From the NCBI GenBank assembly GCA_009829735.1, contig CM020619.1, forward strand, positions 2,610,590 to 2,674,589: a DNA stretch of 64,000 nucleotides, written 5' to 3'. Below are positions 11,957 to 21,461 of this stretch, in pieces. The first letter of the stretch is position 1, and each line of letters opens with the position of its first letter. Under the pieces are notes generated by a model. It saw only the letters and a program-made list of their open reading frames with translations. It did no database searches and had not been told where the DNA came from. The position numbers and the translations under genes are program-made. This DNA comes from Pyropia yezoensis (taxonomy: Eukaryota > Rhodophyta > Bangiophyceae > Bangiales > Bangiaceae).

Positions 11957-14900
11957 ATGTCGGCGACCGTGTCGGGGTCGCGGCCGCCAAGGCCGCCCGG
12001 ACCTTCCTCGCGGGTGTTACCACCCGCCGCCGCCTCCTTTGCCGCCGCCGCTGACGCAGCTGCCGGCCGAGGCGGCAGCAGCAGCAGCAGTGGCGGCGTT
12101 GGCGGTGGTCGCGGCGGTGGTGGTGGTGGTGGTGGTGGTGGTGGTGGTGGTGGTGGTGGTGGTGGTGGTGGTGGTGGCGGTGGGGGTGGGAGTGGTGGGG
12201 CGCGCCCCCCTCCCCCCCGCCCCTTTCGGGTGCCCACCGCGGGGGCCCCCCACGGGGCGGGCAGCGCGGCGGCAACGGCGGCGAGCGCCCCCCCCCCGCC
12301 CCCCCCCCCGCCGTCGGCGACCGAGCGGCTCCGCCGCGCCGCGTCGCGTGGGGAGTCATGGCTGTCGGCCAACGGCTTTGTGCTCACCTTCCTGATGCTC
12401 TACGTCACCGCCAACGCCATCCTCTTCTTCCTCGCCGCCACCCCCGAGCAGCGCAACTGGGAGCAGGGCCACTTTCGGCGGCTCCTCACCCCCATTGCGC
12501 GGGGCACGGGGAACCTCATCAACTGGAACGCGGCCTTCCTGCTCGTCCTCTCCTCCCGCCTGGCGCTGACGGTGGCGCGGAACACGCCGCTGAACATGGT
12601 GGTGCCGTTTGACAAGGCGATGCCGCACTTTCACATCCTGGTGGGGTACGTCCTCCTCGCCGCCGCGTCGGTGCACACGGTCACGCATGGGGCCACCTAC
12701 TTTATCGGCCACCTGTGGGCGCGGGGCTACACGGGCACGACCAGCCTGTTTGTGTCGGGCTGCGTGCTCCTCACCTTTCTCTACGCCATTGGCGCCACCG
12801 CCCACCGGCGGATGCGCACCCGCCGGTACGAGGTGTTTTTCTACACCCACGCGGTCTGTGCGGTGGGCTTCTTTGCCACCCTCCTCATCCACGGCCTCCA
12901 CCACGGGGTGCCCCACACGTACAAGTTTGTGGTCGGCCCCCTGCTGCTGTACCTTGCCGACCGGGGGGCGCGGCTGGCCAAGGAGAAGCGCTGCTCGCTG
13001 GTCGTGTCGACCAACGCGGGGGCGGTCAAGGGGGACTCCATGCTCTGCCTTCGCCTCCCGCGGGCCTTCCACTACACCGCCGGCCAGTTCGCGGAAATCC
13101 AGGTGCCCGTCCTGTCCGCCCTCGAGTGGCACCCGTTCACCATTGCGTCAGCGCCGCACGAGTCGGAGATGGTGTTTTACGTGAAGAAGAGCGGCGACTG
13201 GACCGCCCGGCTGTACGACCTGTTTGCCACTGGCGACGCGGCGGACGTGACCATCCACGTGCGGGGGCCGTACGGGAGCCCCGCGCAGCACGTCGGCCAG
13301 TTTGAGCACGTCCTCTGCATTGGCGGGGGGGTTGGCGCCACGCCGTTTGCGTCGGTCGTTAAGGCCGCTCACCACTGGATGATCAACTGGACGGCACGGG
13401 GGGCGGCGCTGGGCGACCCCGTCGCGCTCGACCGCAACACCAGCGCCCGGACGGTGGCGGCGCTGGCGTCGGCGGCGGCCATCGCAGACGTGGATGGCGG
13501 GGGGGAGGGCGAGGGCGGCGGCGGCGCCGCGGGGATGGGCGCCACCACCCCGCTGCCGTCGGGGGCGGCCATTGGGATGACCCCGTCGGGTTCCCGCCAC
13601 GGCTTTTTGGCGCGGGTGGGCAGCTCCCGGCGGGCGCTCGCGCCCAGCGGGCCGTCCTACCTCACCCGGGCGGGGTCGTCCAAGGCGTTTTTGGCGCCCA
13701 GCAGCAGCCGCGCGGACCTCACCGACACCTTCCCGCTGGCCGACGTTGCCGCCGTCGAGTCGCTGGGCGCGGCGTCCGAGGGGGGGGTGGGCGGGAACCC
13801 CCTGTCCTTGTCCTCCCCGCCGTCGGGGGGGGGCGACCCGGCCGACCTCCTCCGCTCCCGCTCGGGGCTGGAACGGCGGGCGGCGGAGCTGGAGGTGCTG
13901 GGTGACGCCGCCGCCCTTTGTGGCGGCGGCGCCTCTGCCGCCGGCGCCGGCGGCGGCGTCGACCTGGGCGCCGACGCCAGCGTGTGGGCGGGCGTGGGCG
14001 TCAACGCCGCGGGCCTCCACTCGCGCCTCGCCGCCGCCGCGGACGCGCAGGCCGACACGGCGGCGGTGGCGGCGGCGCGGCGGGGCAGCGACGGGCGGGA
14101 GGAGGCGGAGCTGTCGGACCTGGAGGACCTCAGCTCGGACGATGGGAATGACGGCGACGGCCTCCGCCGCTCCTCCCGGTCGCTCGCGGCGGGCCGGGCG
14201 GCGGCCGCCGCCGCGCGGGCGGCGATGGTCGACGACGATGACGACCTGGAGAGCGTCCACACGCTCGGGTCGGACGCGTCGCTGGGGCGGATGCTCGACG
14301 ATGACAACCCGCTGCCCGCGTGTTATGGCGTCGGCCCGGGCGACGGGTCCCCCCCGCCGCCGCCGCCGCCGGGGCCGCCGCGCACCGCCGCGGCGGCGCG
14401 CGTCGGGCGCCCGCCGCCGGTGCCACGGGCGCCCACCTTTGATGATGGGCTCGGGGAGCTCGAGTCGCTGGCCGACTCGGACGACGGCTACTCGACGGGC
14501 ATGGACGATGACGACGACGACTCGCGGTTTGGGAGCGACGAGGAGGCGGGGCTGGACCACTCGATGGACTCGATCGGGCGGCTGCTGCGGCACTCGGCGT
14601 TCCTCAACTCGACGGCGGGGCAGCAGCTGATTGGGCTGAGCTTTGGCTCCTCCGCCATGCTCCGCCACCTCCAGCGCGGCGACGCCGCCGCCGGCCGCCG
14701 TCGCGTCCGTCGCACGTCCATGTTTGGCGCCCTCCTGGGCGGCGGCGCCGCGCGGCAGAGCGGCAAGGGCGGCGGCAAGGGCGGCATCCGCGGCCGCCGC
14801 CGGTCGACGCTGGCCGCCAACCTCGTCCGCGCGCGGACGGTGCGGGTGTCGCTGCTCCACGGCCTCCACTCGGTGACGTTTAGCTTGGCCGTCGTGTGGT

Positions 14901-15892
14901 CGGTCCTCGCCCGCTACACGGTGGTGGCCCTGGCGGCCATCATGCGGGGCTTCTCGCCCGCCACCATGGGCCTCGCCATGTTTCGCGTCCGCGGCCTGCT
15001 CGTGGCGGACCTGGGCCTCGCCACCGCCGCGGCGGTGCCGCTCGCGACGGCGATTGTGTGCGAGGCCACCGTCCTGGGCCCGCGCGTCTACCTGCGGCGG
15101 CGGGGCAGCGTCGTGGACGCGGCGGTGCTGGTGCCGCTGGCCCTCGCTGGGGTGGCGATTGACCTGGCCGCGCTGTGTGGGGTGGGCGGCGACGCGGGGT
15201 GGTTTGGGGTGGTCAACCTGGCGGTGCTGTGGCCGCTGCTGCTGGCCACCCTCGTCTACCGGCTGATGCGGGTGGCGGGCTCGCGGCTGCTGCTCGCCCA
15301 AAACGTGCGGTCCTCCCACTCGGCGACGCGGTCGCTGGACTTTGTGTGGACGGCGCCGACGCAGGACGATGACGGGTGGCTGGTGGAGGAGCTCCTCCCG
15401 CTGTGCCACTCGGGGACGGTGCGGCTGCACCGGCACATCACCCGCGCGGGGCCGGTGGACGAGGCGTGGAGCCGCGACTATTCGCGGGTGCCGCTGCACA
15501 CCACGTACAAGCGGCCCGACTGGGACGCCCTCTTCAACGGCATTGTCGAGCGCAGCCGCTCGGGGACGGTGGTGGGCATCTTTTTCTGTGGGCCCCCCGT
15601 CATGTCCAAGGGCATCCAGGAGGCTGCCCAGCGGGCCATGGCGGCCAGCCTTGCCAAGGGCTACCGCCGCGGCGCCATTGCGCTCGACAGCGTCAAGACG
15701 GAGCGGCCGGGCGACGGCACGCCCGCCGCGGCCGCCGCCGACGGCATGACCACCGTCTGGGGGGGGGTGGAGGACGGCTCCCCCGCTGGCGGTGGGGCTG
15801 CCGGCGGCGGCGGTGGCGGCAGCGCGTCGCGCTACGCCGCGTCGTACGGGGCCAACGTGCGGTTTGCGTTCCGGGAGGAAAACTTCCTGTGA
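11957..15892 (+). CDS. NADPH oxidase (respiratory burst oxidase), red-algal type
   Basis: Moves electrons from NADPH through FAD and two hemes across the membrane to O2, giving superoxide. Single exon, 1311 residues from the ATG at 11957. Residues 1-130 are Gly/Pro/Ala-rich, including a GGT-repeat poly-Gly. The membrane core follows, with heme histidines at about H226/H240 and H298/H312. FAD motif HPFT is at 392-395, GPYG near 438, and the nicotinamide-loop motif GGGVGATPF near 456-466. A roughly 480-residue Ala/Gly/Asp-rich insert is followed by four hydrophobic helices (about 961-1111). The FCGPP motif (about 1210) and terminal FREENF then complete the NADPH domain. No EF-hands are visible. 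Extra helices between the FAD and NADPH parts are, to my knowledge, a feature of red algal Rboh proteins. The second heme pair is spaced 14 residues, as in ferric reductases, so a ferric reductase role cannot be excluded. Confidence 0.88.
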   Translation: MSATVSGSRPPRPPGPSSRVLPPAAASFAAAADAAAGRGGSSSSSGGVGGGRGGGGGGGGGGGGGGGGGGGGGGGGGGSGGARPPPPRPFRVPTAGAPHGAGSAAATAASAPPPPPPPPSATERLRRAASRGESWLSANGFVLTFLMLYVTANAILFFLAATPEQRNWEQGHFRRLLTPIARGTGNLINWNAAFLLVLSSRLALTVARNTPLNMVVPFDKAMPHFHILVGYVLLAAASVHTVTHGATYFIGHLWARGYTGTTSLFVSGCVLLTFLYAIGATAHRRMRTRRYEVFFYTHAVCAVGFFATLLIHGLHHGVPHTYKFVVGPLLLYLADRGARLAKEKRCSLVVSTNAGAVKGDSMLCLRLPRAFHYTAGQFAEIQVPVLSALEWHPFTIASAPHESEMVFYVKKSGDWTARLYDLFATGDAADVTIHVRGPYGSPAQHVGQFEHVLCIGGGVGATPFASVVKAAHHWMINWTARGAALGDPVALDRNTSARTVAALASAAAIADVDGGGEGEGGGGAAGMGATTPLPSGAAIGMTPSGSRHGFLARVGSSRRALAPSGPSYLTRAGSSKAFLAPSSSRADLTDTFPLADVAAVESLGAASEGGVGGNPLSLSSPPSGGGDPADLLRSRSGLERRAAELEVLGDAAALCGGGASAAGAGGGVDLGADASVWAGVGVNAAGLHSRLAAAADAQADTAAVAAARRGSDGREEAELSDLEDLSSDDGNDGDGLRRSSRSLAAGRAAAAAARAAMVDDDDDLESVHTLGSDASLGRMLDDDNPLPACYGVGPGDGSPPPPPPPGPPRTAAAARVGRPPPVPRAPTFDDGLGELESLADSDDGYSTGMDDDDDDSRFGSDEEAGLDHSMDSIGRLLRHSAFLNSTAGQQLIGLSFGSSAMLRHLQRGDAAAGRRRVRRTSMFGALLGGGAARQSGKGGGKGGIRGRRRSTLAANLVRARTVRVSLLHGLHSVTFSLAVVWSVLARYTVVALAAIMRGFSPATMGLAMFRVRGLLVADLGLATAAAVPLATAIVCEATVLGPRVYLRRRGSVVDAAVLVPLALAGVAIDLAALCGVGGDAGWFGVVNLAVLWPLLLATLVYRLMRVAGSRLLLAQNVRSSHSATRSLDFVWTAPTQDDDGWLVEELLPLCHSGTVRLHRHITRAGPVDEAWSRDYSRVPLHTTYKRPDWDALFNGIVERSRSGTVVGIFFCGPPVMSKGIQEAAQRAMAASLAKGYRRGAIALDSVKTERPGDGTPAAAAADGMTTVWGGVEDGSPAGGGAAGGGGGGSASRYAASYGANVRFAFREENFL
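12107..12180 (+). repeat. GGT trinucleotide repeat encoding poly-Gly
   Basis: A (GGT)n microsatellite within the oxidase coding sequence encodes an uninterrupted glycine tract near residues 51-75. Its period of three keeps the frame, so length changes should be tolerated. Confidence 0.85.
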
Positions 15893-16759
15893 CCGCCGCC
15901 GCTGTCGCTGCCGCCCCTCGCCCGCCCGACCGCTGCCACTGCGCGGGCGCGTCGCTCCCCCCTCCCCCTCCTTCCACCTATTTCTCGCCTTCCCTCCCCC
16001 CCCCCCTGCCCTCCCCCGCTTGCCCGCATCCCCTCACGCCTCGTCCGCCGCGCCACGTTGTATGGATAGAGTTGCGGCGCGGCGCTTCTCCCCGCTTTGC
16101 CCCCCCTCCCTCCCCTCCCTCCCGTCTCCCCCCTTCTTTCCCCGCCTTCTCGCCCGTGTGCATCTTTTTTCCTACATATCTGTATTGGTGCGTCTTCGGG
16201 ATATCGTTTTTTTTTGTTTTTGTCTCTTCATAGGTGCCCCGCGCAGGCGGTACGCTGTGCGCACTACCCCGTCCCCATAAACACTCATTCGCTAGACTCA
16301 ACGGTGGTACTGTACACCCCTGCCACTCCAAAGCGGTGCGGGTAGCCTTGGCTGCTCCACCAGTGCTGATCCTTTGCCACTCCGCCAGGAGTGAGCCTTT
16401 GCCACTCCACCGGTTGTAAGACCTTTGCCACTCCACCGGTTGTAAGACCTTTGCCACTCCACCCGATGGGAAGCCTCCCCCACGCTTCAGTCCACCCCTT
16501 CTCCCTTTTGAGCACGCGCGGCGATGGATAGCCGCGCACAGCCCCCACAATGACCTCCGCCGGCCGCAGAGCCGTGCGCAACACTCGCAGAGGGGGGGGG
16601 GAGGAGCGACGCACATGCAGGGCCCTCCGCAGCCGCCGAACCGCGGCGTGACCCCCCACCGCACCGCCACCGCCTGGCCGGGCGTGCGGCGCTGACGGCC
16701 GCCCTGTGGCCGGCTGCTGCCACCCCGCCCCCCCCCCCCCCCCCCCCCCTTTTTCCCGC
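15893..16759. other. Intergenic: 3' flank of the oxidase gene plus minisatellite
   Basis: The first 350 bases are pyrimidine-rich and probably include the oxidase 3' UTR. A 26-bp tandem repeat lies at 16371-16466 and C-runs at about 16729-16750. No supported gene. Confidence 0.4.
16371..16466 (+). repeat. 26-bp minisatellite, about four copies
   Basis: The core cctttgccactcc starts at 16371, 16396, 16422 and 16448, giving spacings of 25, 26 and 26. The second and third copies share the tail accggttgtaaga. Weaker related sequence continues to the left as far as about 16318. Confidence 0.8.
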
Positions 16760-18259
16760 TCAGCCCCCCCCACCAGCACCTGCCGTGGCGGTGGCGGCGG
16801 CGGTCGCAGCCGCCGCCTCGACCGCCTCGCGCAGCCGGGACCGGGCTGCGGCCGCCGCCGCCGCCGCCTCCCGCTCCGCGTCGGCCGCGGCGGCCGCACC
16901 CGCCGCGGCCGCCGCGGCCGCGTCGGCCGCCGCCGCGTCGGCGGCGGCGGCGTCGGCCGCCTCGGCCGCCGCCGCGTCTGCGGCAGCGGCGAGCGCGTCC
17001 ACGGCGGCGGCGGCGGCCGCCGCCGCCGCGTCGCCGCCGGTGCCCCATGCCAGCCCGCCCGCCGCGTCGTCGTCGGCGGCGGCGGCGGCACCGGCGGTGC
17101 CCACCCCAGCGGCGGCCAGCGCCGCCGCCACTACCCTGGCGGACCGGTCGTACGCACGGCCGCGGCGGTTGGGCGGGGCGCCACCCCCCCGCCCACCGCC
17201 GCCGCCACTGCCGCTGGCATCGCCGTCGCCGTCCCTGTCGCCCCCCGACCGCCCGCCCCCGTCGCTGTCGGTGGCACCGCCACCCGCGCCGCCGCCGCCG
17301 CCGCTGCTGCAGCCGCCCCCATCCGACACCACCGCTATGGCCATATCCGCATCCTCCACGCCGTGAAAGCCGCCGCCCCAGCCATGGCCGGGGGCGGGCG
17401 CGCCCCCCCCCGCGCCCCCCCCCTCCTCCCGCCCCGTGTGGAGGGGCAGAAAGTCCCCGTCCACCCGCCCCGCCGCGGCGGCGCGGCGGCGGCGCGCGAC
17501 CGCAGACGCCACCTCTGCCGCCGACGGGATGGCCGGCGCGGTGTCGAGGGTAGGGGGCGGCGGCGGCGGCGGCGGCGGCGGCCGCGGCGGAGGGGCGGCG
17601 GCGGCGGCCGCGCCGACCGTGGCGGCGAGCAGGTCGGACAGGGCGGCGGGGGTGTAGGCGGGGCACGCCGCGGCGGGGGCGGGGGGGGGGGGGCGCTCGC
17701 GGGGGGGGCCACCAGCCGCCGCCGCCGGGGGGGGCGGCAGCAGGGGCTGCGGCCGGGGGGGGGGGGGGGGGGGGGGGAGGGGTCCTGTCTCAGAGGGGGG
17801 GAAGGGAGGTGGCGCCGGCAGAGGGAAGGCCGACAGTGGTGGCGGAGGTGGCGGGGGAACATCGGGAGGAGACGGCGGTGGCGGCGGCGGTGGTGGCGGC
17901 GGCGGCGGAGGAGGGGGGGGGTGCGGGGGGGGAGGTGGCACCTGGCCGTCGACCGTGCCGCCGCAGCCGCCGCTGCCGCCGCCGCCGCTGCCGCTGCCGC
18001 CGCGGCCACCACTGGCAGGGGCGTTGTCAAAAAGGGGAACCTCCGCCCCCGCCGGCGCATCCCCTGCGCCGCCCCCGCCGCAGGTGGGCGGCGGCGGCGG
18101 CGCCACTGCCGGCGGCGCGTCGTCATCAGCGGCGAGCGTGCGGTGCCGCGCCTTGCGTGTGCCGCCCCGGCGGCGGCGAAAGAGCGATGCCGGCGCCGGC
18201 GCCAGAGCCGATGCCGGTGCCGGCGGCGGGGAGGGTGGCGGCTGGCGGGCGTCCTCCAT
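16760..18259 (-). CDS. Hypothetical Ala/Pro/Gly-rich protein
   Basis: Not recognised. Reading from the ATG at 18259 it would be 499 residues with no intron. The N-terminal part is Pro-rich with a basic cluster (RRRRGGTRKARHR). A more ordinary middle stretch includes TPAALSDLLAATVGA and a Gly-rich segment with GVEDADMAIAVV. The C-terminal 150 residues are mostly Ala/Asp/Glu and would form a long Ala-rich helix. It is divergent to the HAD-like gene, leaving about 600 bases between the two start codons, which suits a shared promoter. The opposite strand is also open over much of this span, so the choice of strand rests mainly on the more protein-like composition and position. It may be a composition artefact. 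Confidence 0.35.
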   Translation of the reverse strand: MEDARQPPPSPPPAPASALAPAPASLFRRRRGGTRKARHRTLAADDDAPPAVAPPPPPTCGGGGAGDAPAGAEVPLFDNAPASGGRGGSGSGGGGSGGCGGTVDGQVPPPPPHPPPPPPPPPPPPPPPPSPPDVPPPPPPPLSAFPLPAPPPFPPSETGPLPPPPPPPRPQPLLPPPPAAAAGGPPRERPPPPAPAAACPAYTPAALSDLLAATVGAAAAAAPPPRPPPPPPPPPPTLDTAPAIPSAAEVASAVARRRRAAAAGRVDGDFLPLHTGREEGGGAGGGAPAPGHGWGGGFHGVEDADMAIAVVSDGGGCSSGGGGGAGGGATDSDGGGRSGGDRDGDGDASGSGGGGGRGGGAPPNRRGRAYDRSARVVAAALAAAGVGTAGAAAAADDDAAGGLAWGTGGDAAAAAAAAAVDALAAAADAAAAEAADAAAADAAAADAAAAAAAGAAAAADAEREAAAAAAAARSRLREAVEAAAATAAATATAGAGGGG

Positions 18260-18854
18260 GGGTGGGGACGGGAGCTGGAACCGCAGGGGACGGGTGGGAG
18301 GCAGGGGAGAGTGTCGGTGGTGGTACGAGGCCTCGAAAGCGGCCGTCCGCTGAGCAGAGCGGAAGGCGGCCAAGTCGCGGTAGTGGGTGTCGGCGCGCGC
18401 ACCGGCGAGTTGATCCGTCCGAGGAGGAGTTTTGACCAAATTTAGATGGGGCGTCACTGTTTTTTTTAATAGTCAGCGGAGCTGGGGGGGGCTTCATTGG
18501 GCACCGGGACAACGGCGGGCCGCTGGGGACGCCGCCTGGTCCCGCCACACCCGCCCGCTGTCCGAAACGGGCAGCTGGGCGGCGGCCAGAGGCGCGCCGC
18601 CCACCCCCATCCTTCCTCTGCTTCCCCACTGCGCAGGTGGCGTTGCGTTCCGTCCCCGGCGGTGGCGGTGGCGTCCCCCGCCCACCGGCCGCGTCTGACG
18701 GCTTGTCTACATAGCGGCTTTCCGCGCTTCCCCTCCCTTGGCCGCGGTGGTATTTACGGCCTCGTTGGTGGGCTGCCTGCTTCCCTCCTCCCGCTACCAG
18801 CTCCCCGCTCGTGCGCTGTGCGCCCTCGTAAGCTGCCGGTTTGCCCCTCCCGCC
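18260..18854. other. Intergenic between two divergent starts, probable promoter region
   Basis: No gene seen. It contains an unusual AT-rich patch (ttttttttaatag near 18460-18473) in an otherwise GC-rich stretch. Sequence just before the plus-strand ATG is pyrimidine-rich. Confidence 0.35.
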
Positions 18855-20114
18855 ATGGCGCCGCTGACGGCCACCCTCCCGGCGCCCCAGACAATACGGC
18901 AGCCGACGGCCGCCGCGGGCGCCGCGCTACAACAACCCCCCGCCGCGGGCGCGTCGGCCGCCGTGGCCTCGCCGGCGGCACCGACTGCGGCTGCGGCCGC
19001 GGCGGCCGCGGCGGCGGCCGCGTCTGCGCCAGCGGCGGCAGCGGCCGTTGCGGCCGCCCCCTTCCGCCCGGCGGCAGTCCCCGTTCCGGGCGGCCTCACC
19101 CCCGACACCATCCCGTGGATGGCGCTCGCGCACTCCCTCCTCTACACGTCGACGCCGACCCCCCCGACGCGCACGGCGGCCACCCCCCCCCTGCTCGTCG
19201 TCCTCGACCTCAACGGCGTCCTCGTGGAGCGGTGGTCCCCCCACCACGCGGTGCGCGGGGCGGCGACCGCCGCGGACTTCCGCCCGCCCGACGCGCACCT
19301 GCGGCAGGGGGTCAAGCTGTGGGAGCGCCCTGGCGCGCGGCGGTTTGTGGCCGCCATGACTCGACGCCACGCGGTGGGGGTGTGGTCGTCGGCGGCGCCG
19401 TCCAACGTGGCGGCCGTCCTCGACGTGCTGTGGGCACCCGAAGACGCGGACCAGCTGGCGTTTGTGCGCTCCCGGGATGGCTGCCGCGCAGACACGTCGG
19501 GGGGGGGCGGCCAGTTTGGCACGGAAAAGGTGCTGGCCGACCTGGGCGACCCTCGGTTTGGGGTGGCCAACACGGTCATGGTGGACGACACGCCGAGCAA
19601 GGTGCGGCGGCAGCCGGCCAACGCGGTGATTGTGCCCGAGTTTTCCGCCGCCGCCGCCGCGGCGGGGCGGGTGGACTTTCACCACGACGACACGCTCGAC
19701 TGGCTGGCGCTCTACCTCGAGTACGTGGCGTTGGGGCGGGGCGCCTTTGGTGGCGGACCGCCACCCTCCCCGGGGGGGGGGGGTGGTGGGGGGGAGGCCG
19801 ACGACGCCGGGAGCGGCGCATCGGACGTGCGAGGCTGCATGGCAGTACTCCCATTTGGTGCGTTTGTCGCCGCCGGCCGCGCCGTCGCGATGGCCCTGTC
19901 TGGCATCCCCGCTGCGGGGGCCATCTATGGCTACCCGTACGTTTCCCCTGTGTTTGTGTGGACCCAGATGGGAGACATGGTGCACCGGCTGCGGACTTCG
20001 GCGGAGCGGTGGACGCCCCCTGCCGAGCGGGTTGACACGGAGGGGCTCATCGGCCCGCCGGTGCAAGTGGGGAAGGAGGAGCTCATGGACGAGGATGCGT
20101 ACGTGCCCCAATAG
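18855..20114 (+). CDS. HAD-superfamily NIF/FCP1-like phosphatase domain protein
   Basis: Single exon, 419 residues, from the ATG at 18855 in good context (cgccATGgcg). After an Ala-rich first 90 residues comes a HAD fold of the NLI-interacting-factor/FCP1-SCP type. Motif I is VVLDLNGVLVE, with the nucleophile position at D118; motif II lies at WSSAAPSN (about 177-184); motif III is VDDTPSK (D244, D245, with K249 after it). Family members dephosphorylate Ser/Thr residues, for example on the RNA polymerase II tail, or act as TIM50-like scaffolds. Canonical motif I is DxDxT/V; here the second Asp is Asn (D-L-N-G), as in a plant subgroup of these proteins, so the general acid is missing and catalysis is doubtful. 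The C-terminal 120 residues have no recognised domain. Confidence 0.72.
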   Translation: MAPLTATLPAPQTIRQPTAAAGAALQQPPAAGASAAVASPAAPTAAAAAAAAAAAASAPAAAAAVAAAPFRPAAVPVPGGLTPDTIPWMALAHSLLYTSTPTPPTRTAATPPLLVVLDLNGVLVERWSPHHAVRGAATAADFRPPDAHLRQGVKLWERPGARRFVAAMTRRHAVGVWSSAAPSNVAAVLDVLWAPEDADQLAFVRSRDGCRADTSGGGGQFGTEKVLADLGDPRFGVANTVMVDDTPSKVRRQPANAVIVPEFSAAAAAAGRVDFHHDDTLDWLALYLEYVALGRGAFGGGPPPSPGGGGGGGEADDAGSGASDVRGCMAVLPFGAFVAAGRAVAMALSGIPAAGAIYGYPYVSPVFVWTQMGDMVHRLRTSAERWTPPAERVDTEGLIGPPVQVGKEELMDEDAYVPQ

Positions 20115-21461
20115 GGGAGGATTCTCCTGCTGGCGTGGGCAGCGTGGAGCAGAGGGCGTGGACATCGGACATGCATGCCGCACTGCAGCCCTGTAGGATC
20201 ACTCGTGCGTGAGCCCTCGTCGACATCTTTTGAGGCACCACTGTCGTGATGCCGCCTGTGGAGTGCTTGTTGCCGCCTACCGCGGCAGAGGCAGCAGCAG
20301 GGAGGGGGGCGGGCTGGAGGGACTGAACTGCGATGTGTGTCCGCGGGTCACGCAGTGTCCTCGAGGTCGAGATGGACGCTACGTGCCACTCTCAGGCGTG
20401 ACCCGGCCTCTTGTTGTTTTTCACTTCTTTCATTTTGTTTTTGTGTTTTTCTCTTCACCCCCTGCACGACGGGCACAGTGTGGCACGATGAGTGACCAAA
20501 CCGACCGCAGGCAAACAGTGGGTTGGCCAGCCACCCGCCGCCTTGCTGGCTGCTTTCCGCCACGCTGCGACAGGGTGACGGCCTTGGCGCCAAAAAAAGA
20601 TGCTGACCCCGATCCAACCAGCCGCCTTGGGGGACACGCAGTCTGTGCCAGCCACCAATCAGGTCGATGCAAACTTCCCTGCCAGAACTGGACGGATCCC
20701 ACGTGGCAACAGCCGTATCGCGCGACCGTCAAGCCTGCTCGGTCGACCTAGATTTCCCCGCCCCCCGCCTCCTCCAGGCCTGGAGGATCCTATGCATGTG
20801 GAAGGCCGACAGGCAAAAAAGAAAGTGCTGGTGGGGCGTCGCTCGGCGCGCCAGCCCCCACAATCGAACCGGTCCCCACGTTGCACCCCCCCCGCCGCTG
20901 CCCTCGGCGGGGCGGTTTTGGGAGGGGCCAGAATGTTGAACACTCTCCCCCCCCCCCCTCACACAGCCTTCTATGGGACTTTGGGTCAGACCCCTCCCTC
21001 CGCTCCCTTCCAGAGGGGGTCGGCGCCGCCCCTCTCGGCAGCACCCTGGCTGGGGTGCCCTGTGGGCGAGGGTCGGGAGGGGCGAGGGGCGACCAGCGAG
21101 TGAGCGCTCCCTCCCCGCGCAGACCCCGTCTTGCCCTCGACGGCCCTCTGTTCCAGGGCAGCCACCGTTTGCGGATGTGACGGGTGCTCGTGGTCGTGTG
21201 GCGGCTGTTGTACGTACGACTCGGCGCCGGCACGTCGCGTTTATCTGCCCCTTTGTCGGTCGAAGTGGCCTACGAGTCCCATCCGTCGTCGTACCACTTC
21301 ACGTTTCGCCTTTCCCCCGCCCCCCTTTCCCTCCTTGCATCCCCCCCTCTTCTCTCTGTGCCCTTATCGACCGCTTGGCCGTGTCGTGAACGCTGTCCAC
21401 CGGTCTTGACCAGCTGCCTTGGTACACGAACGGTGCCCCCGGCGGTGCCCCCCCCGTCACC
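20115..21461. other. Intergenic, no supported gene
   Basis: About 1.35 kb between two plus-strand genes. T-rich tracts at 20410-20460 could serve the 3' end of the upstream gene. The last 200 bases are pyrimidine-rich and probably form the kinase gene's 5' UTR. No tRNA-like or domain-bearing sequence was seen. Confidence 0.4.

Noticed and set aside
13148..15499. 783-codon minus-strand frame inside the oxidase gene
   Set aside because: Arg/His/Gly-rich shadow of the conserved plus-strand enzyme.
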